From contig CAXKWD010000009.1 of NCBI GenBank assembly GCA_964059195.1, positions 150,779,890-150,843,889 of the forward strand: DNA of 64,000 bases, read 5' to 3'. The DNA is from Ectobius pallidus. Taxonomy: Eukaryota > Arthropoda > Insecta > Blattodea > Ectobiidae. This document shows positions 53,521-63,654 of the stretch, one piece after another (within the stretch, counting starts at the first letter, position 1; each line of letters opens with the position of its first letter). Made by a program: the position numbers and the translations under genes. Under the pieces are notes generated by a model, which worked only from the letters and a program-made list of their open reading frames with translations, was not told the origin of the DNA and ran no database searches.

Positions 53521-56500
53521 GATGTGTGTAGATGTAGTTATCTCGTTCTGTAGATCCTGTGTTGAGTGGGACTCAAGGATATAGAACACGTCAGATTACA
53601 ATATACAAGCAAGTAATAAATAATGATATATAATATACTACACTATAAACTTATTCAAACTGGAAATACTCATCCATATTGTAGAAGGTGTGAGTAATTA
53701 AAAATTTCTTGAGAGATCCTTTGAAGGATTTGCTTTTTCTTTGAATACATAATAATTTAATGTTGTTTGGAAGCTTATTGTATATCTGTATTGCGGAGTA
53801 ATAAGCGCCATTCTGAAAAAGTTTTAATGCATTAACCGGTCTATGTAAATCATTCCTGTTTCTAGTAATATGTTCATGAACACTGCTATTAGTTTGGAAT
53901 CTCTCAATATTATCTACCATATAACACATAACAGAGTATATATACTCCCCTGTGAGAGTGAGGACTTTTAATTTTTCAAAGAGCGGTTTGCATGATTCTC
54001 TCCTTTTCTTTCCACACATTATTCTAATTGCTTGCTTTTGTAGCTTAAATATTTTATCCCTATGGGTCGAGTTACCCCAGAATATGATTCCATACTTCAT
54101 TATCGAGTGGAAATTTGCAAAATACACCATGCGTAAGGCATCCTGTTTTAAAACCTGATTCAGGACTCTTAAGGTAAAGCATGCTGAACTTAGTTTTGGA
54201 ATTATCATTTCAATATGTGACTTCCAGTCGAGATGTTGATCAATTTGTAATCCTAAAAATTTGATATTACTAATTTCTTCTATGCTTTGTGTTTGGTAAT
54301 TAATTACAAGGTTTTGGGTACATCTTTGTTTTGTTCTGAATTGAATAAAGTGGGTTTTTTCGATATTAAGCGTCATTTTATTGGCTTGGAACCATATATT
54401 TAATTCGTGAAAAGCCTTTGTAGCTACTCTTGCCAGTTGTTCCTGGGATTTTCCTGTTACAAAAACACTAGTGTCATCCGCGAAAAGCAATACCTTTGTT
54501 TCGTCACTTAAGTTATGTGGCAAGTCATTGATGAAAATTAAAAATAGCAAAGGTCCTAGTATTGATCCCTGTGGTACTCCACTTCTAACTACTCCTAGAT
54601 TAGATTTGTTTCCATTTATTACCACATTTTGAGTTCTTTCAGACAGGTATGATTTGAACCAATTCAGTGTTAAATTATCTATTCCATAATGTTCCAATTT
54701 TTCAATTAATAGTTCATGATTTATACAGTCGAATGCTTTAGCTAAGTCACAGAAAATTCCCAACGTATATTTCTTTTTATCTAGCGCTTCCAGTATTTCT
54801 GTGGTGAGTTTAAATGTAGCATTTTCAGTAGACATGCCACTTCTAAAACCAAATTGTGATGGTGTAAGTATATTATTCAAATTAAGATAGTAAACTATGC
54901 GGTTATATACAACTTTTTCGAATACTTTTGAAAATGAAGTTAAGAGCGATATAGGCCTGTAATTTGATGGTAAATTTTTGTCTCCTTTTTTAAACAGGGG
55001 CTTGACAATTGCATGTTTCATTCTTTCAGGAAATATTCCAGTTTCTAGTGAACAGTTAAATATATGGCTAAGGGGTTTACTAAGTTCCGAACAGCAACTT
55101 TTTAATAGCTTATTACTTATGTCATCCCATCCAGATGAGCTTTTACTTTTAAGCAATTTTATTATATTTTCAATTTCTACAGAGGAAGTCAGTGTGATTT
55201 CAAATTTATGGTTACAAATTGTAGATTTTGTCAGAAGGTCTATTGCCTTGACACTGGTATTGTTAGTGGGAACACAATTCTCTGCAATATTTATGAAGTG
55301 CTTATTAAATGCATTTGTAATATCTGATAGATTGTCTAGTTTCTTATTTTTGTATATTAATGACGTACAATCACTTTTTTCCTTTGCTTTCCCTGTTTCA
55401 TTTTTTACTATATTCCATATAGTCTTAACTTTGTTGTTTGATTTATTAATTATTTGTGAAAAATACCTGCTCTTTGCTTCTTTAATGACCTTTTTAAGCA
55501 CATTGCAATATCTTTTATAATACACTTTCTGAGTTTGATTGTTACTGGTTCTGAATTGTAAATAGAGCTCTCTTTTTTTAGCACATGATATTTTAATACC
55601 AGGGGTTAGCCATGCTTTATTATTTAAATTAGGTATTTTAGTAGTTGTCTTTTTTGGAAAGTTGGCCTCAAAGTGTCGCAACACGATATTTAGAAATTCA
55701 TTTAATTTACTATCAACAGTGTTATAGGTAAATATAGTTTCCCAATTTTCATTTGCAAGATCTTGTTTGAAACTTAAAATTGAAACATCATTCATTACTC
55801 TGATAATATTACTACGGGCATGTTTGCTAGTCGGATATGCTTCAGTATTGTTTAACATTACCATCTGAGCATCATGGTCTGATAACCCATTTATTATTGG
55901 GATTACTTCAAACTTCAAGTTTTTTTCTTTATTTAAGAATATATTATCTATTGTTGTTTGAGAGTTGTTTTGAATTCTAGTTGGGAAGTTCACTATGAAG
56001 TCTAGATTATAACTACCTACTAAGGACAGAAGTCTTGCCTTATTTTCACTATCAGTTGACATGTCTACATTAAAATCTCCACACAGTATCATATTTACAC
56101 TATTATTATATAGTGAATTAAGAACCTTTTCTAACTGATTGATAAAATAGTTGTAATTACCTGATGGTGCTCTGTAGATTGTTATTATTACAAACGTGTC
56201 ATTGTCAGTTTCCACTCTTGCTGAGCAACATTCGAAATCCTGTTCCTTGCAAAAGGAACTGGTGTCTATATCATTAAAATCTAAGTTTCTTTTGATAAAA
56301 ATACTCACACCTCCACATTTTTTGGAACGTCTACAAAAATTTGAACATAAAGAAAAATTATCAATTTTTAATTGTTCCAGCTCTTTTTCTGCACAGTGGT
56401 GTTCTGTCAAACAAATAACTTGAATTTTCTGTAGATTAGAATTAATTGAATCCTGAATTGCTAAGTTGAATTCTTCAATTTTATTTTCAAGTCCCCTTAT

Positions 56501-56637
56501 ATTTTGATGTATTAATGTAAATGATGTATTAATTCTAGTTTTTGGCTTAACTGAAGTATTATTCTTATCTTGAGGTACACATAAAAGTTGTTTATTTCTT
56601 CGATTTAGATTCCCCCTAAAAAATGACATGATCCACC
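53521..56637 (-). mobile_element. LINE A copy 2, inserted in LINE B
   Basis: 3' end GAGATAACTACATCTACACACATC at 53521 and 5' end exactly at GGTGGATCATG (56637), eight bases before the ORF2 ATG. It lacks ORF1 by 5' truncation. TGTA occurs at both junctions (53517-53520, 56638-56641). The uninterrupted LINE B relative at 22370-22390 has a single TGTA at that place, confirming a 4-bp target duplication. Confidence 0.93.
53651..56629 (-). CDS. LINE A ORF2: endonuclease / reverse transcriptase, copy 2
   Basis: An open frame of 992 codons from the ATG at 56629, equal in length to copy 1 at 40990-43968 and differing at about 14 residues (for example E68K, Y359F, D664E, Q767K, with TH to AR at 271-272). 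All endonuclease (E76, D185, N187, H252) and RT (FADD 716-719) residues are intact. The frame is open 14 codons further upstream, but those come from flanking LINE B DNA and are not part of the element. Low divergence without a stop implies a young insertion. Confidence 0.95.
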   Translation of the reverse strand: MSFFRGNLNRRNKQLLCVPQDKNNTSVKPKTRINTSFTLIHQNIRGLENKIEEFNLAIQDSINSNLQKIQVICLTEHHCAEKELEQLKIDNFSLCSNFCRRSKKCGGVSIFIKRNLDFNDIDTSSFCKEQDFECCSARVETDNDTFVIITIYRAPSGNYNYFINQLEKVLNSLYNNSVNMILCGDFNVDMSTDSENKARLLSLVGSYNLDFIVNFPTRIQNNSQTTIDNIFLNKEKNLKFEVIPIINGLSDHDAQMVMLNNTEAYPTSKHARSNIIRVMNDVSILSFKQDLANENWETIFTYNTVDSKLNEFLNIVLRHFEANFPKKTTTKIPNLNNKAWLTPGIKISCAKKRELYLQFRTSNNQTQKVYYKRYCNVLKKVIKEAKSRYFSQIINKSNNKVKTIWNIVKNETGKAKEKSDCTSLIYKNKKLDNLSDITNAFNKHFINIAENCVPTNNTSVKAIDLLTKSTICNHKFEITLTSSVEIENIIKLLKSKSSSGWDDISNKLLKSCCSELSKPLSHIFNCSLETGIFPERMKHAIVKPLFKKGDKNLPSNYRPISLLTSFSKVFEKVVYNRIVYYLNLNNILTPSQFGFRSGMSTENATFKLTTEILEALDKKKYTLGIFCDLAKAFDCINHELLIEKLEHYGIDNLTLNWFKSYLSERTQNVVINGNKSNLGVVRSGVPQGSILGPLLFLIFINDLPHNLSDETKVLLFADDTSVFVTGKSQEQLARVATKAFHELNIWFQANKMTLNIEKTHFIQFRTKQRCTQNLVINYQTQSIEEISNIKFLGLQIDQHLDWKSHIEMIIPKLSSACFTLRVLNQVLKQDALRMVYFANFHSIMKYGIIFWGNSTHRDKIFKLQKQAIRIMCGKKRRESCKPLFEKLKVLTLTGEYIYSVMCYMVDNIERFQTNSSVHEHITRNRNDLHRPVNALKLFQNGAYYSAIQIYNKLPNNIKLLCIQRKSKSFKGSLKKFLITHTFYNMDEYFQFE

Positions 56638-57490
56638 TGTATACGATATACAAAATATCATACCTATACATAGTGGCCTTACAATGTATGCGGATGATAC
56701 AAGTTTATGTATCAGTAACAATAACTTAGAACTGATGGAAGTAGATATAAACATTATTTGCAATACTTTGATACAATATTTTAATGAACTCAAATTAAAT
56801 GTAAACCCAACAAAAAGTGAATTTATCTACTTCAACTACAAAACCGGACTATTTCAACCTGCTCTTAGAATAGATGATAACTTAATAGAACTTACAGGCG
56901 AAACAAAAGTGTTGGGCTTAACCATAGATGACAAATTAACGTGGGATGGCCATGTATACGAACTTGAACAAAAAATAAGCAGGGCACTTTTTGTACTGAG
57001 TAATATTACTAAATATGTACCCCTGAATGTAGCAAAGGGAGTGTATTTTGCTCTCATCTATTCACACATATCCTATGGGATTGAGTTGTGGGGATGTACC
57101 TCTAAAACTTATTTGAACAAAATCTTAGTATTACAGAAGAGAGCAATCAGATATATAGGCAAAATACCATACAATAGTACGTGCAGGGAAACATTCAAAA
57201 AACTTCATTTATTAACAGTTCCATGCATCTATATATTTAGAACCATTCTATTTGTTCATAATAATACACTACCACAATTGAACTCTGACACACATGGGTA
57301 CAATACCAGAAGAACGTGTGACCTAGCAGTAGATAGACATAGAATAAAGTTATTTCAGAAAAAACCCAGCTATAGTGGCACTAAGTTTTTTAATAAATTA
57401 CCAAAATCTATTAAATCATTAGTACAAAATAAATTAATTAAAAAACACACTAATGAAATACCTAGCACAGAAAGCGTATTATAACGTAGA
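56638..57490 (+). pseudogene. LINE B copy 2, 3' part of reverse transcriptase
   Basis: Resumes the RT exactly after the LINE A insertion: MYADDTSLCISNNN (catalytic YADD at 56684-56710), NPTKSEFIYF, VLGLTIDDKLTWDGH, YFALIYSHISYGIELWGC, KRAIRYIGKIPYNS, NKLPKSIKSL, to a stop at 57484. A +1 shift shortly before the stop would give the family's usual ending (KYLAQKAYYNVEEFL), and copy 1 has the same shift. Without the insertion this half is longer-open than copy 1. Confidence 0.88.
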
Positions 57491-57596
57491 GGAATTTTTG
57501 GAGGACAACCATTAAGGAAACTCGCTATGATATCTAGTGTGTGGACAGCAAAATGAATATTAGGGACTGACTCTACACTGTATTGGGCAGAAATAA

Positions 57597-57597
<1 letters not shown>

Positions 57598-57651
<54 letters not shown>
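57598..57651. repeat. (ATT)n tail of LINE B copy 2
   Basis: About 18 ATT units directly after CAGAAATAAATT, in the same relation to the LINE as the TAA run at 21147-21219 in copy 1. Confidence 0.9.
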
Positions 57652-57788
57652 GATAGAATTCTTGTAAGCACAGAGCAACTAGATCTACTACATGCTAAAG
57701 TGCTTAGTCCCTACTTTTGCTAATCAGTGCCATCAAAACGTAGCTCTGCAGGGGAATTCTGCTATCAACGCTAGTGTATGCTTATAGT

Positions 57789-58120
57789 CAGGGCCCGGAT
57801 TCTGATGACCCAAAATTGTTTGAAAAATGACTTATAAAATGACCCTAAATTTGAGAGAAAATGACTTAATAATTATAAAAAATGACCTAAAAACTGATAT
57901 TTTATTTATAAAAAATTATTATTGTACACACAAAGTTATAGACTAGTTTGTGCATAATTGAAAAAACTGTAAATGCAGAAAGGATGTTGTAGGTCTAAGA
58001 AGTCTGTTCTTTGTTCTTGATTGGAGCATTTGAGAAGAAAAGTAAAAATTTTTTTTAAAGAAAATCCTACAAAAATGTTGCATTATAGTAAGGAACCTAG
58101 TAATTTATTTAAACATTACC
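57789..58120. mobile_element. hAT-type element (family H5), right-truncated
   Basis: Left end CAGGGCCCGGATTCTGATGAC followed by 'AAAATGACCTAAA' words that match the inverted right half of 11221-11781. No right terminal repeat was found before the SINE fragment at 58142. Confidence 0.65.
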
Positions 58121-58141
58121 CATATAAAAAATAAAGCTTGC

Positions 58142-58500
58142 AGGATTACAGCGGTCAGGTGGTAGGCCAAGTCCCTCCAGGGATGTAGCGCCACGGAGTT
58201 TTTAGTTGTGCATTGTAATCTGACGTGTTCTATATCCTTGAGTCCCACTTAACACAGGATCTACAGAACGAGATAACTACATCTACATCTACTAGGCCTA
58301 CCATCCAACCACTGTGTCATCTACCATAGCCAGTTAGCAGGTTTGGGGGCATGTGGTCAGCATGCCGACACCCACGGCCATTAATGATGGTTTCCACGAC
58401 CAGAGCTGCTACTTCTCAATCAAGTTGCCCCTCATTTGTGTCATGAGGCTGAGTACACCCTGTGCCAGACCTCCTTACATCAGAAAAAGACCACACATAC
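58142..58500. mobile_element. S1 SINE pieces around a tiny LINE A copy
   Basis: 58150-58205 (CAGCGGTCAGGTGGTAGGCC, GGATGTAGCGCCACGGAG) is plus-strand S1 tail. 58320-58480 (GTGGTCAGCATGCCGACACCC, CAAGTTGCCCC, GTCATGAGGCTGAG) is S1 body in inverted orientation. 58214-58294 between them is the last 80 bp of LINE A. The inverted arrangement of the two S1 parts is unexplained. Confidence 0.65.
58214..58294 (+). mobile_element. LINE A 3' terminal fragment
   Basis: ATTGTAATCTGACGTGTTC through CACAGGATCTACAGAACGAG to ACATCTACATCTAC, matching 44020-44100. Only 3' UTR and hexamer tail are present, so reverse transcription stopped almost at once. Confidence 0.88.
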
Positions 58501-58559
58501 GGTCCTACTAGACACTATCGTATCCTTATAATGAAAACCACCTGACTGACTGACTGACT

Positions 58560-59290
58560 TTAATGTTTACCCCCTTTTCCCATGAGCTAGAAACTTGGAC
58601 AGTGAATGGAAACAACATAAAAAGCTATAAAATACGTCTTTTATAATGCTTTATAACACGAATACAATAATAAAAAGTTTCTGAATCAAAAACTAAAAAA
58701 GATGTGGTTTCCTACTATGTGGCCGTCAATGTGGGACCAACTTTTTAATTTCTACATATTTGGAAACCACGCAAAGTGCTATCATAGGCTTTTTTCATGT
58801 CAAACAAGAGTAAAATAATGTAAATTTTATTTTTACGGTTTTTTACTGGAAAAAGTGAGGAAAATTCGGAAAAACAAAAAAACTCGTTTATCCATCCTCC
58901 TAGCCAAAATCTGTCAACAGACGAAATGCGTAACTTTCGATTCCGAGTAAAAATGTCCATTGTGACAATACGATAACGGGGTTCGACTGGTCAAAAGGGC
59001 CTTGGACGGAAAAAAGTTAAATGGGTAAAAAAACATCTTTTTAATTCCTTATACCTCCATTGTAAAAGAAAAGTTCGGAATTAAAAAATAAAAAACCTCA
59101 GGGGACCAACTTTTAATGTTAAATATATGGAAACCGCGTAAAAAGCTATAAGACGTATTTTGAAATGTCGGACAAGAATATAATAATGTAATGATTCGAA
59201 ATTAAAAACTAAAGAAACGCTGGGGATAAACTTTTAATTTTAAACATTTGTAAACCGCGCCAAGTGCTATCATACGTCTTTTTTCATGAT
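58560..59290. repeat. Degenerate tandem repeats
   Basis: Several diverged units contain GGACCAACTTTTAAT, TGGAAACCGCG, AAGTGCTATCATACG(T)CTTTTTTCATG and AATAATGTAA. Unit length varies from roughly 120 to 350 bp because of insertions. No coding frame. Confidence 0.6.
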
Positions 59291-59299
59291 ATATAGTTC

Positions 59300-59490
59300 T
59301 AATTACTATGGTTCCAATTACTATGGTTATATTCCATGGTAGTTAGATAGACGTCACATAGCATTCTAATTACTATGGTTATATTCCATGGTAGTTAGAT
59401 AGACGTGACATCAGCATTCTAATTACTATGGTTATACTCCATGGTTGTTGGAAACACGTGATACAACATTCTAATTACTATGGTTTAGTC
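59300..59490. repeat. Tandem repeat, about 53-60 bp x 3-4
   Basis: Units contain TTCTAATTACTATGGTTATA, TTCCATGGTAGTTAGATAGAC and GTCACATAGCA or GTGACATCAGCA. The last unit is partial (ends GGTTTAGTCGCC). Near-identity of the central units suggests recent duplication. Confidence 0.8.
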
Positions 59491-59754
59491 GCCATATTTG
59501 TTCCTGTCCCTTAACAACCAATCACAAACGAGAACATAAACAGCTGATAAAATGGCTGCCGGCTGCAGCAGACGAAAATTCTTAAATGTTTCTTTTAACT
59601 TAAACATGTGTAGGCCATAAACTAATTGAAATCATACAAGCATATGCAGACATAAAAATGAACAGAATATTATATGAGCTGTATTTACTTCATTTCTTGG
59701 GCAACTAATGTTCATATAGCTTCCTCTCAATGCAGCATCTTTATAATATAATGG

Positions 59755-59930
59755 ATCCCTTTTATCTTATTGGATTCTAAGCTTAATTGGTCTGATCATA
59801 TTTCTTATGTTTGTAAAAGACTTTCTCGGGTAATTTTCCTACTGAGTCATCTAAAAAATAATGTATCTGAGCACCATCTAAATTATGCTTTTTTTCACAG
59901 TAGGCCCTATACTTTTGTATGGCCTCCATA
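59755..59930 (+). pseudogene. LINE J reverse transcriptase thumb region, 5' part
   Basis: The frame reads LLDSKLNWSDHISYVCKRLS ('LD.KL.W..HI..V..KL') then VIFLLSHLKNNVSEHHLNYA and, after a frame shift, ILLYGL. It is interrupted near 59930 by LINE I and resumes at 60901 with ILFWGSGADIYK, which completes the usual 'YG..LWG' block. Confidence 0.72.
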
Positions 59931-60900
59931 ACTTCTAAGACACTCAATAGTGAACTGGATAATTCTCACAAAATTGATATTCTGCATGACTGGTGTCTAG
60001 CTAATAACCTGTCTATCAATCTAGAGAAAACACAAACTTTAAAAATTTCTTATAATAATAATGATCAAGAAAGGGTTGAACCAATTAAATTTTTAGGAAT
60101 AATGTTACAAAGTAACCTAAAGTGGCAAGCCCATGTGAAACACATAGCATCTAAAATTACTAAAGGGCTTTACTTGATAAGAAAGCTACAATTCACTGTA
60201 AGCAGGGAGATCTTGATTGCGGTTTATTATGGATATATTCACTCCTATATTTCCTATGGGACTACATTATGAAGAAATAGCTGCCACTCTAAAAGTCTTT
60301 TTATTCTTCAAAAACAAGCAATTAGATTAATCTGTAAACTACCCAACTGAGCTCATTGAAGAAATTTATTTACTAGACTTAATATTATGTCGCTACCCTG
60401 CTTGTATATCTTTCAGTGTCTACTATATACCGGTATTAAAAACAACCTCAAATATTTTCATTTAAATTCTGATTCACATACTTATTATACTCGACATAGT
60501 AATGATTTTAAAAAAGACTTCTGCTATTTTTCCACTACTCAAAACAGTTTTAAGTCTACCTCTGCTAAATTATTCAACAAATTACCACCCTCCATCAGAA
60601 CTTTAGAACCTGTGAAATACAGGAGAATCTTAAAGAAACTGCTTACTCGAAATTGCTTCTATACTACAGAAGAGTTCCTGAATTATACTTTCTAGACTGG
60701 CTTATAGAATAATTTTGACCTTTTGTACATGTTGTAGTGTCTGTTAAGGTATTTATACACTATTTATTGTATACAGGTTTTATTTTCAACATCATATGTA
60801 TAGTAACCTATTGTATATCAATGTATTTTTTATATTAATTCTTGCATACTTGTCTATACAAACATTACACTGTAATTGTATTGTGAAAAGACAATAAAAT
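59931..60900 (+). pseudogene. LINE I 3' half, inserted in LINE J
   Basis: ITSKTLNSELDNSHKIDILHDWC.ANNLSINLEKTQ is the region just after the RT YADD motif. It continues with IKFLGIMLQSNLKWQAHVKH, YYGYIHSYISYGTT, then stops (60270, 60347, 60357) and a re-opened frame MSLPCLYIFQCLLY...AKLFNKLPPSI...FYTTEEFL to 60695. The 3' UTR ends ATTGTGAAAAGACAATAAA. Dead and 5'-truncated. Confidence 0.75.
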
Positions 60901-61334
60901 TCTATTCTGGGGTAGTGGTGCAGATATCTATAAAGTATTATTACTACAAAAAAAGGCTTTGAGAATTATCTCTGGTGCATCGTTTGATGCTCATTGTCGT
61001 CCATTGTTTCAAAACTCTAAAATTCTCTCTGTAGTCAATCATTATATCTTTAACTGTTTGGTAAATATTAAGTCTAATCTCCATGAACAAAATTTTCAAT
61101 AGGCCTATAATTTACACCAACATAACACTAGGAATAATTACCTCATAGTGACACAAAGTACAAGAATAACTAAAACAAAGAAGTGGTGCAGTAATTTGGG
61201 TATTAAGTTGTTCAATAGTTTACCCAAAACTGCACATTCAGTTAAATTAAACAGGTTTAGGACTGTACTGAGAGACTGGCTTGCGAATAATCATATTTCA
61301 TATTTCATCCATTTTATTCTATTAGTGAGTTTTT
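60901..61334 (+). pseudogene. LINE J reverse transcriptase C-terminus, 3' part
   Basis: ILFWGSGADIYKVLLLQKKA, RIISGASFDAHCRPLFQNSK, a stop near 61102, then KLFNSLPKTAHSVKLNRFRT ('LFN.LP......KFK..L') and DWLANNHISYF. It is cut at 61335 by a repeat C element. Separated from its 5' part by LINE I. Confidence 0.75.
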
Positions 61335-62144
61335 ACTTCCTCTGCCCGTACCCTAGGTACTATAGGTAGAGGAAGTATTGTTTTCGACCCTAAAATTCGA
61401 AGTTGAGTTTTTAGCATATATACACGTTTCAAGGCCCACTGAATCCAAAAATACTATTTTTGGAAACATGTCTGTGTGTGTGTCTGTCTGTGTGGAAGTT
61501 TGTGAACAGGCTAGCTCCGAAACGGAGAATCGTATGAAAACAAAATTTCGTATTTGGGTCAGGTACCTTCTGAAGATGTGAGGATAAGATTGGCGACAAA
61601 TTTCTCTTATTTTTAAGGGGACTTTACATGAAGAAATTTTCGTTTTTCGCGATTTTATCGAAAACGGCTCTAACGATTTTCTTTCAAATTTGCACATGTG
61701 TTCCTTTTACTGAGAGCTAAAACTTTTATTTCAAACTTTTTTTCGAAAAAATTCTCTGAGGGTAGTTACAAGTCACCCACTGTTCACCCACTGTTTGTAG
61801 AAATTTTGTCTTGCATGATGAACAACTGAATACGCGCTCTTTCACGGCCTCTTATTCTATATAAGAATGTGAAGTGAGAAAGATGTATTGTTGGCCAGGT
61901 ATAGAGTAAAGAAATATCTGAGGGAAATATTCGATAAATTTCGGAAATTATTCTTTACGGCGGAAAGTTCAATAAACGTCTACAGTCACCTGTTCTTTTT
62001 TTTTTAAAGTTTGTTATATAGCCTGCGCTTTTAGTCGCATCATTGAAAGAAGAGGTATTTATAGGATAATTAGCGTAAAATTGTGTCTTGCGTTTCTGTA
62101 AAAGGATATGTGAATACTGCTAACTTTTTTTGGGCAGAGGAAGT
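61335..62144. mobile_element. Repeat family C, complete TIR element
   Basis: ACTTCCTCTGCCC at the left and GGGCAGAGGAAGT at the right are 13-bp inverted termini. A nested hairpin at the left (CTTCCTCTGCCC...GTAGAGGAAG) follows at once. Shared blocks with 34053-36150 include TTTCGACCC, GAAACATGTCTGTGTG, TTTTCGTTTTTCGC and TCACCCACTGTT. 810 bp; no transposase. No clear target duplication, so superfamily is unassigned. Confidence 0.65.
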
Positions 62145-62501
62145 TATGTGACTTTCACATCAGATTTTTTGAAGTTAATATTGATGTTGTTTTCTAAATT
62201 TATACACTATACTGCTATTCGACATAATTCTGTTGTCCATTTTCATTCTCTCTCTTAATTTATGTATGTTGATAGCCACATTTAGATGTGGTTCAAAAAC
62301 TTAACAATCAATCAATTATTCAATGTTATAGACAAGGATAGGATACAACGTTACAAGTTTCTAATTAAAAAAACACCATCTCTTGGCTACTTCCATTCCT
62401 GTCTCCAGTTATGTTCTTTCATTGGTTGTATCGTTATTTTTCGCATAAACTTAACGCAGAAGCATGGTGTTTGCAAGATTATTCGTTATGTTTAATGTGT
62501 A
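62145..62501. other. Unassigned spacer
   Basis: No recognised domain. Might include the last part of LINE J, but the match is too weak to call. Confidence 0.35.
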
Positions 62502-62558
62502 GCCTGAGTTTCACTCAACACAGGATCTATAGAACGAGATAACTACATCTACATCTAC
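62502..62558 (+). mobile_element. LINE A 3' terminal fragment
   Basis: CTGAGTTTCACTCAACACAGGATC, GAACGAGATAACTACATCTACATCTACAT: the final 57 bp of LINE A, including the hexamer tail. More diverged than 58214-58294. Confidence 0.82.
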
Positions 62559-62994
62559 ATGCGGATTTTTGCAAAATGTTCTCAGTTGTCAGGAGAAGGT
62601 TTAAGGCTATTGAAATCCTTGATGTGATCAGTAGAAAGAAAGTTAGGGCCCTTAAATGTGTTATTTAAATATTACACTGAATTCACCAAATGCAATTCAG
62701 TTCTCATGACAACAATATTGTTTGCAGTGTTCACATAAGGCTTTGCATTTCGCTGGGCTATCGATATAATTCATTTTTGTAAATCAATACTGGAGTAAAT
62801 AAATATTGGGTGGTAATGCATCACGTAGCTTTCTCTATCCTGGACATGGAGAATATAATTTTCTCACTTCATATTTTGATTTAGAATAAAAGACTATTGT
62901 GAGGAGAGTGTTTTCAGTTGTCTCAGCCTGAGATGGGTAGCGCGTATGCTATATATCAGAAGTCTGAAAACAATTCTGTTCACTTATATGTTTT
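62559..62994. other. Unassigned spacer with faint HelA-like words
   Basis: 62690-62840 has words also seen in HelA copies (GTTCACATAAGGCTTTG, TATCGATATAATTCAT, CTTTCTCTATCCTGGACATGGAGAA) but not the ends. Probably an old relative of the Helitron family. Confidence 0.4.
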
Positions 62995-63127
62995 TTGCAC
63001 GACTTAACTAATTACGAATGTTGTTGCCATGGATCGTAAGTTGACATTCCCACATGCAATCTTGTTGCTATGTGTGGTAAGAGTTTCCGTGTGGTAAGAA
63101 TTTACTTACGGCACATCATAATACCAC
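62995..63127 (-). repeat. Repeat family G fragment
   Basis: TTGCACGACTTAACTAATTACGAAT, GATCGTAAGTTGACATTCCC, GGTAAGAGTTTCCGTG and TTACTTACGGCACATCATAATAC match 17835-17970. It resumes at about 63611 (AATACAAGCCTTTATGGACGAGG). The gap is a LINE 3' fragment. Confidence 0.7.
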
Positions 63128-63610
63128 ACATATGAAACTAGATCATCTAATTCTATACATATATATCCTCCAAGAACAGCTAAAAACCTAAAAAGTGTAA
63201 TACATCAGTGTTTAATATTATATAATAAATTCAGTAGAGACATTTTCTCATCTAAAGTACAGTAGATTTAGAAAGGAACTTGACAAAAACTTAATTGAAC
63301 ACAAATACTTTTCTGTAGCTGAAGCCATGTGTTGCTAATATTGTAGTCAAAATTTAAATGCTTAATAAATATGTCAGAATTTCAAAGAGATGTAAATTAT
63401 ATATTTATTTATTTAGTGTAGAACTGTATGTCTCCTTACCTGTATATTATGTTTTTTTACTTATTATTATTATTGTTTGTGTAAATTATGTATGTGTATA
63501 TTATGTATGTTTATGGTCCTGATATATGGGACTGTATTAGCCATATGTTAATTGACGAAGCCAAAAATTTGTAAAATTTATATGGTGAATAAATAAATAA
63601 TAATAATAAT
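63128..63610 (+). pseudogene. LINE C-terminal fragment with (AAT)n tail
   Basis: The frame reads CLILYNKFSRDIFSSKV and, after a one-base shift, RFRKELDKNLIEHKYFSVAE before a stop. The 3' part ends in AATAAATAAATAATAATAAT. It inserted in repeat G with a short AATAC repeated at both sides. Tail type resembles LINE B. Confidence 0.65.
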
Positions 63611-63654
63611 AATACAAGCCTTTATGGACGAGGAATACCCTTCAATACAAATGT

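Noticed and set aside
53651..56671. 1006-residue protein starting at 56671
   Set aside because: The first 14 codons are flanking LINE B DNA; the true LINE A ORF2 starts at 56629, as in copy 1.
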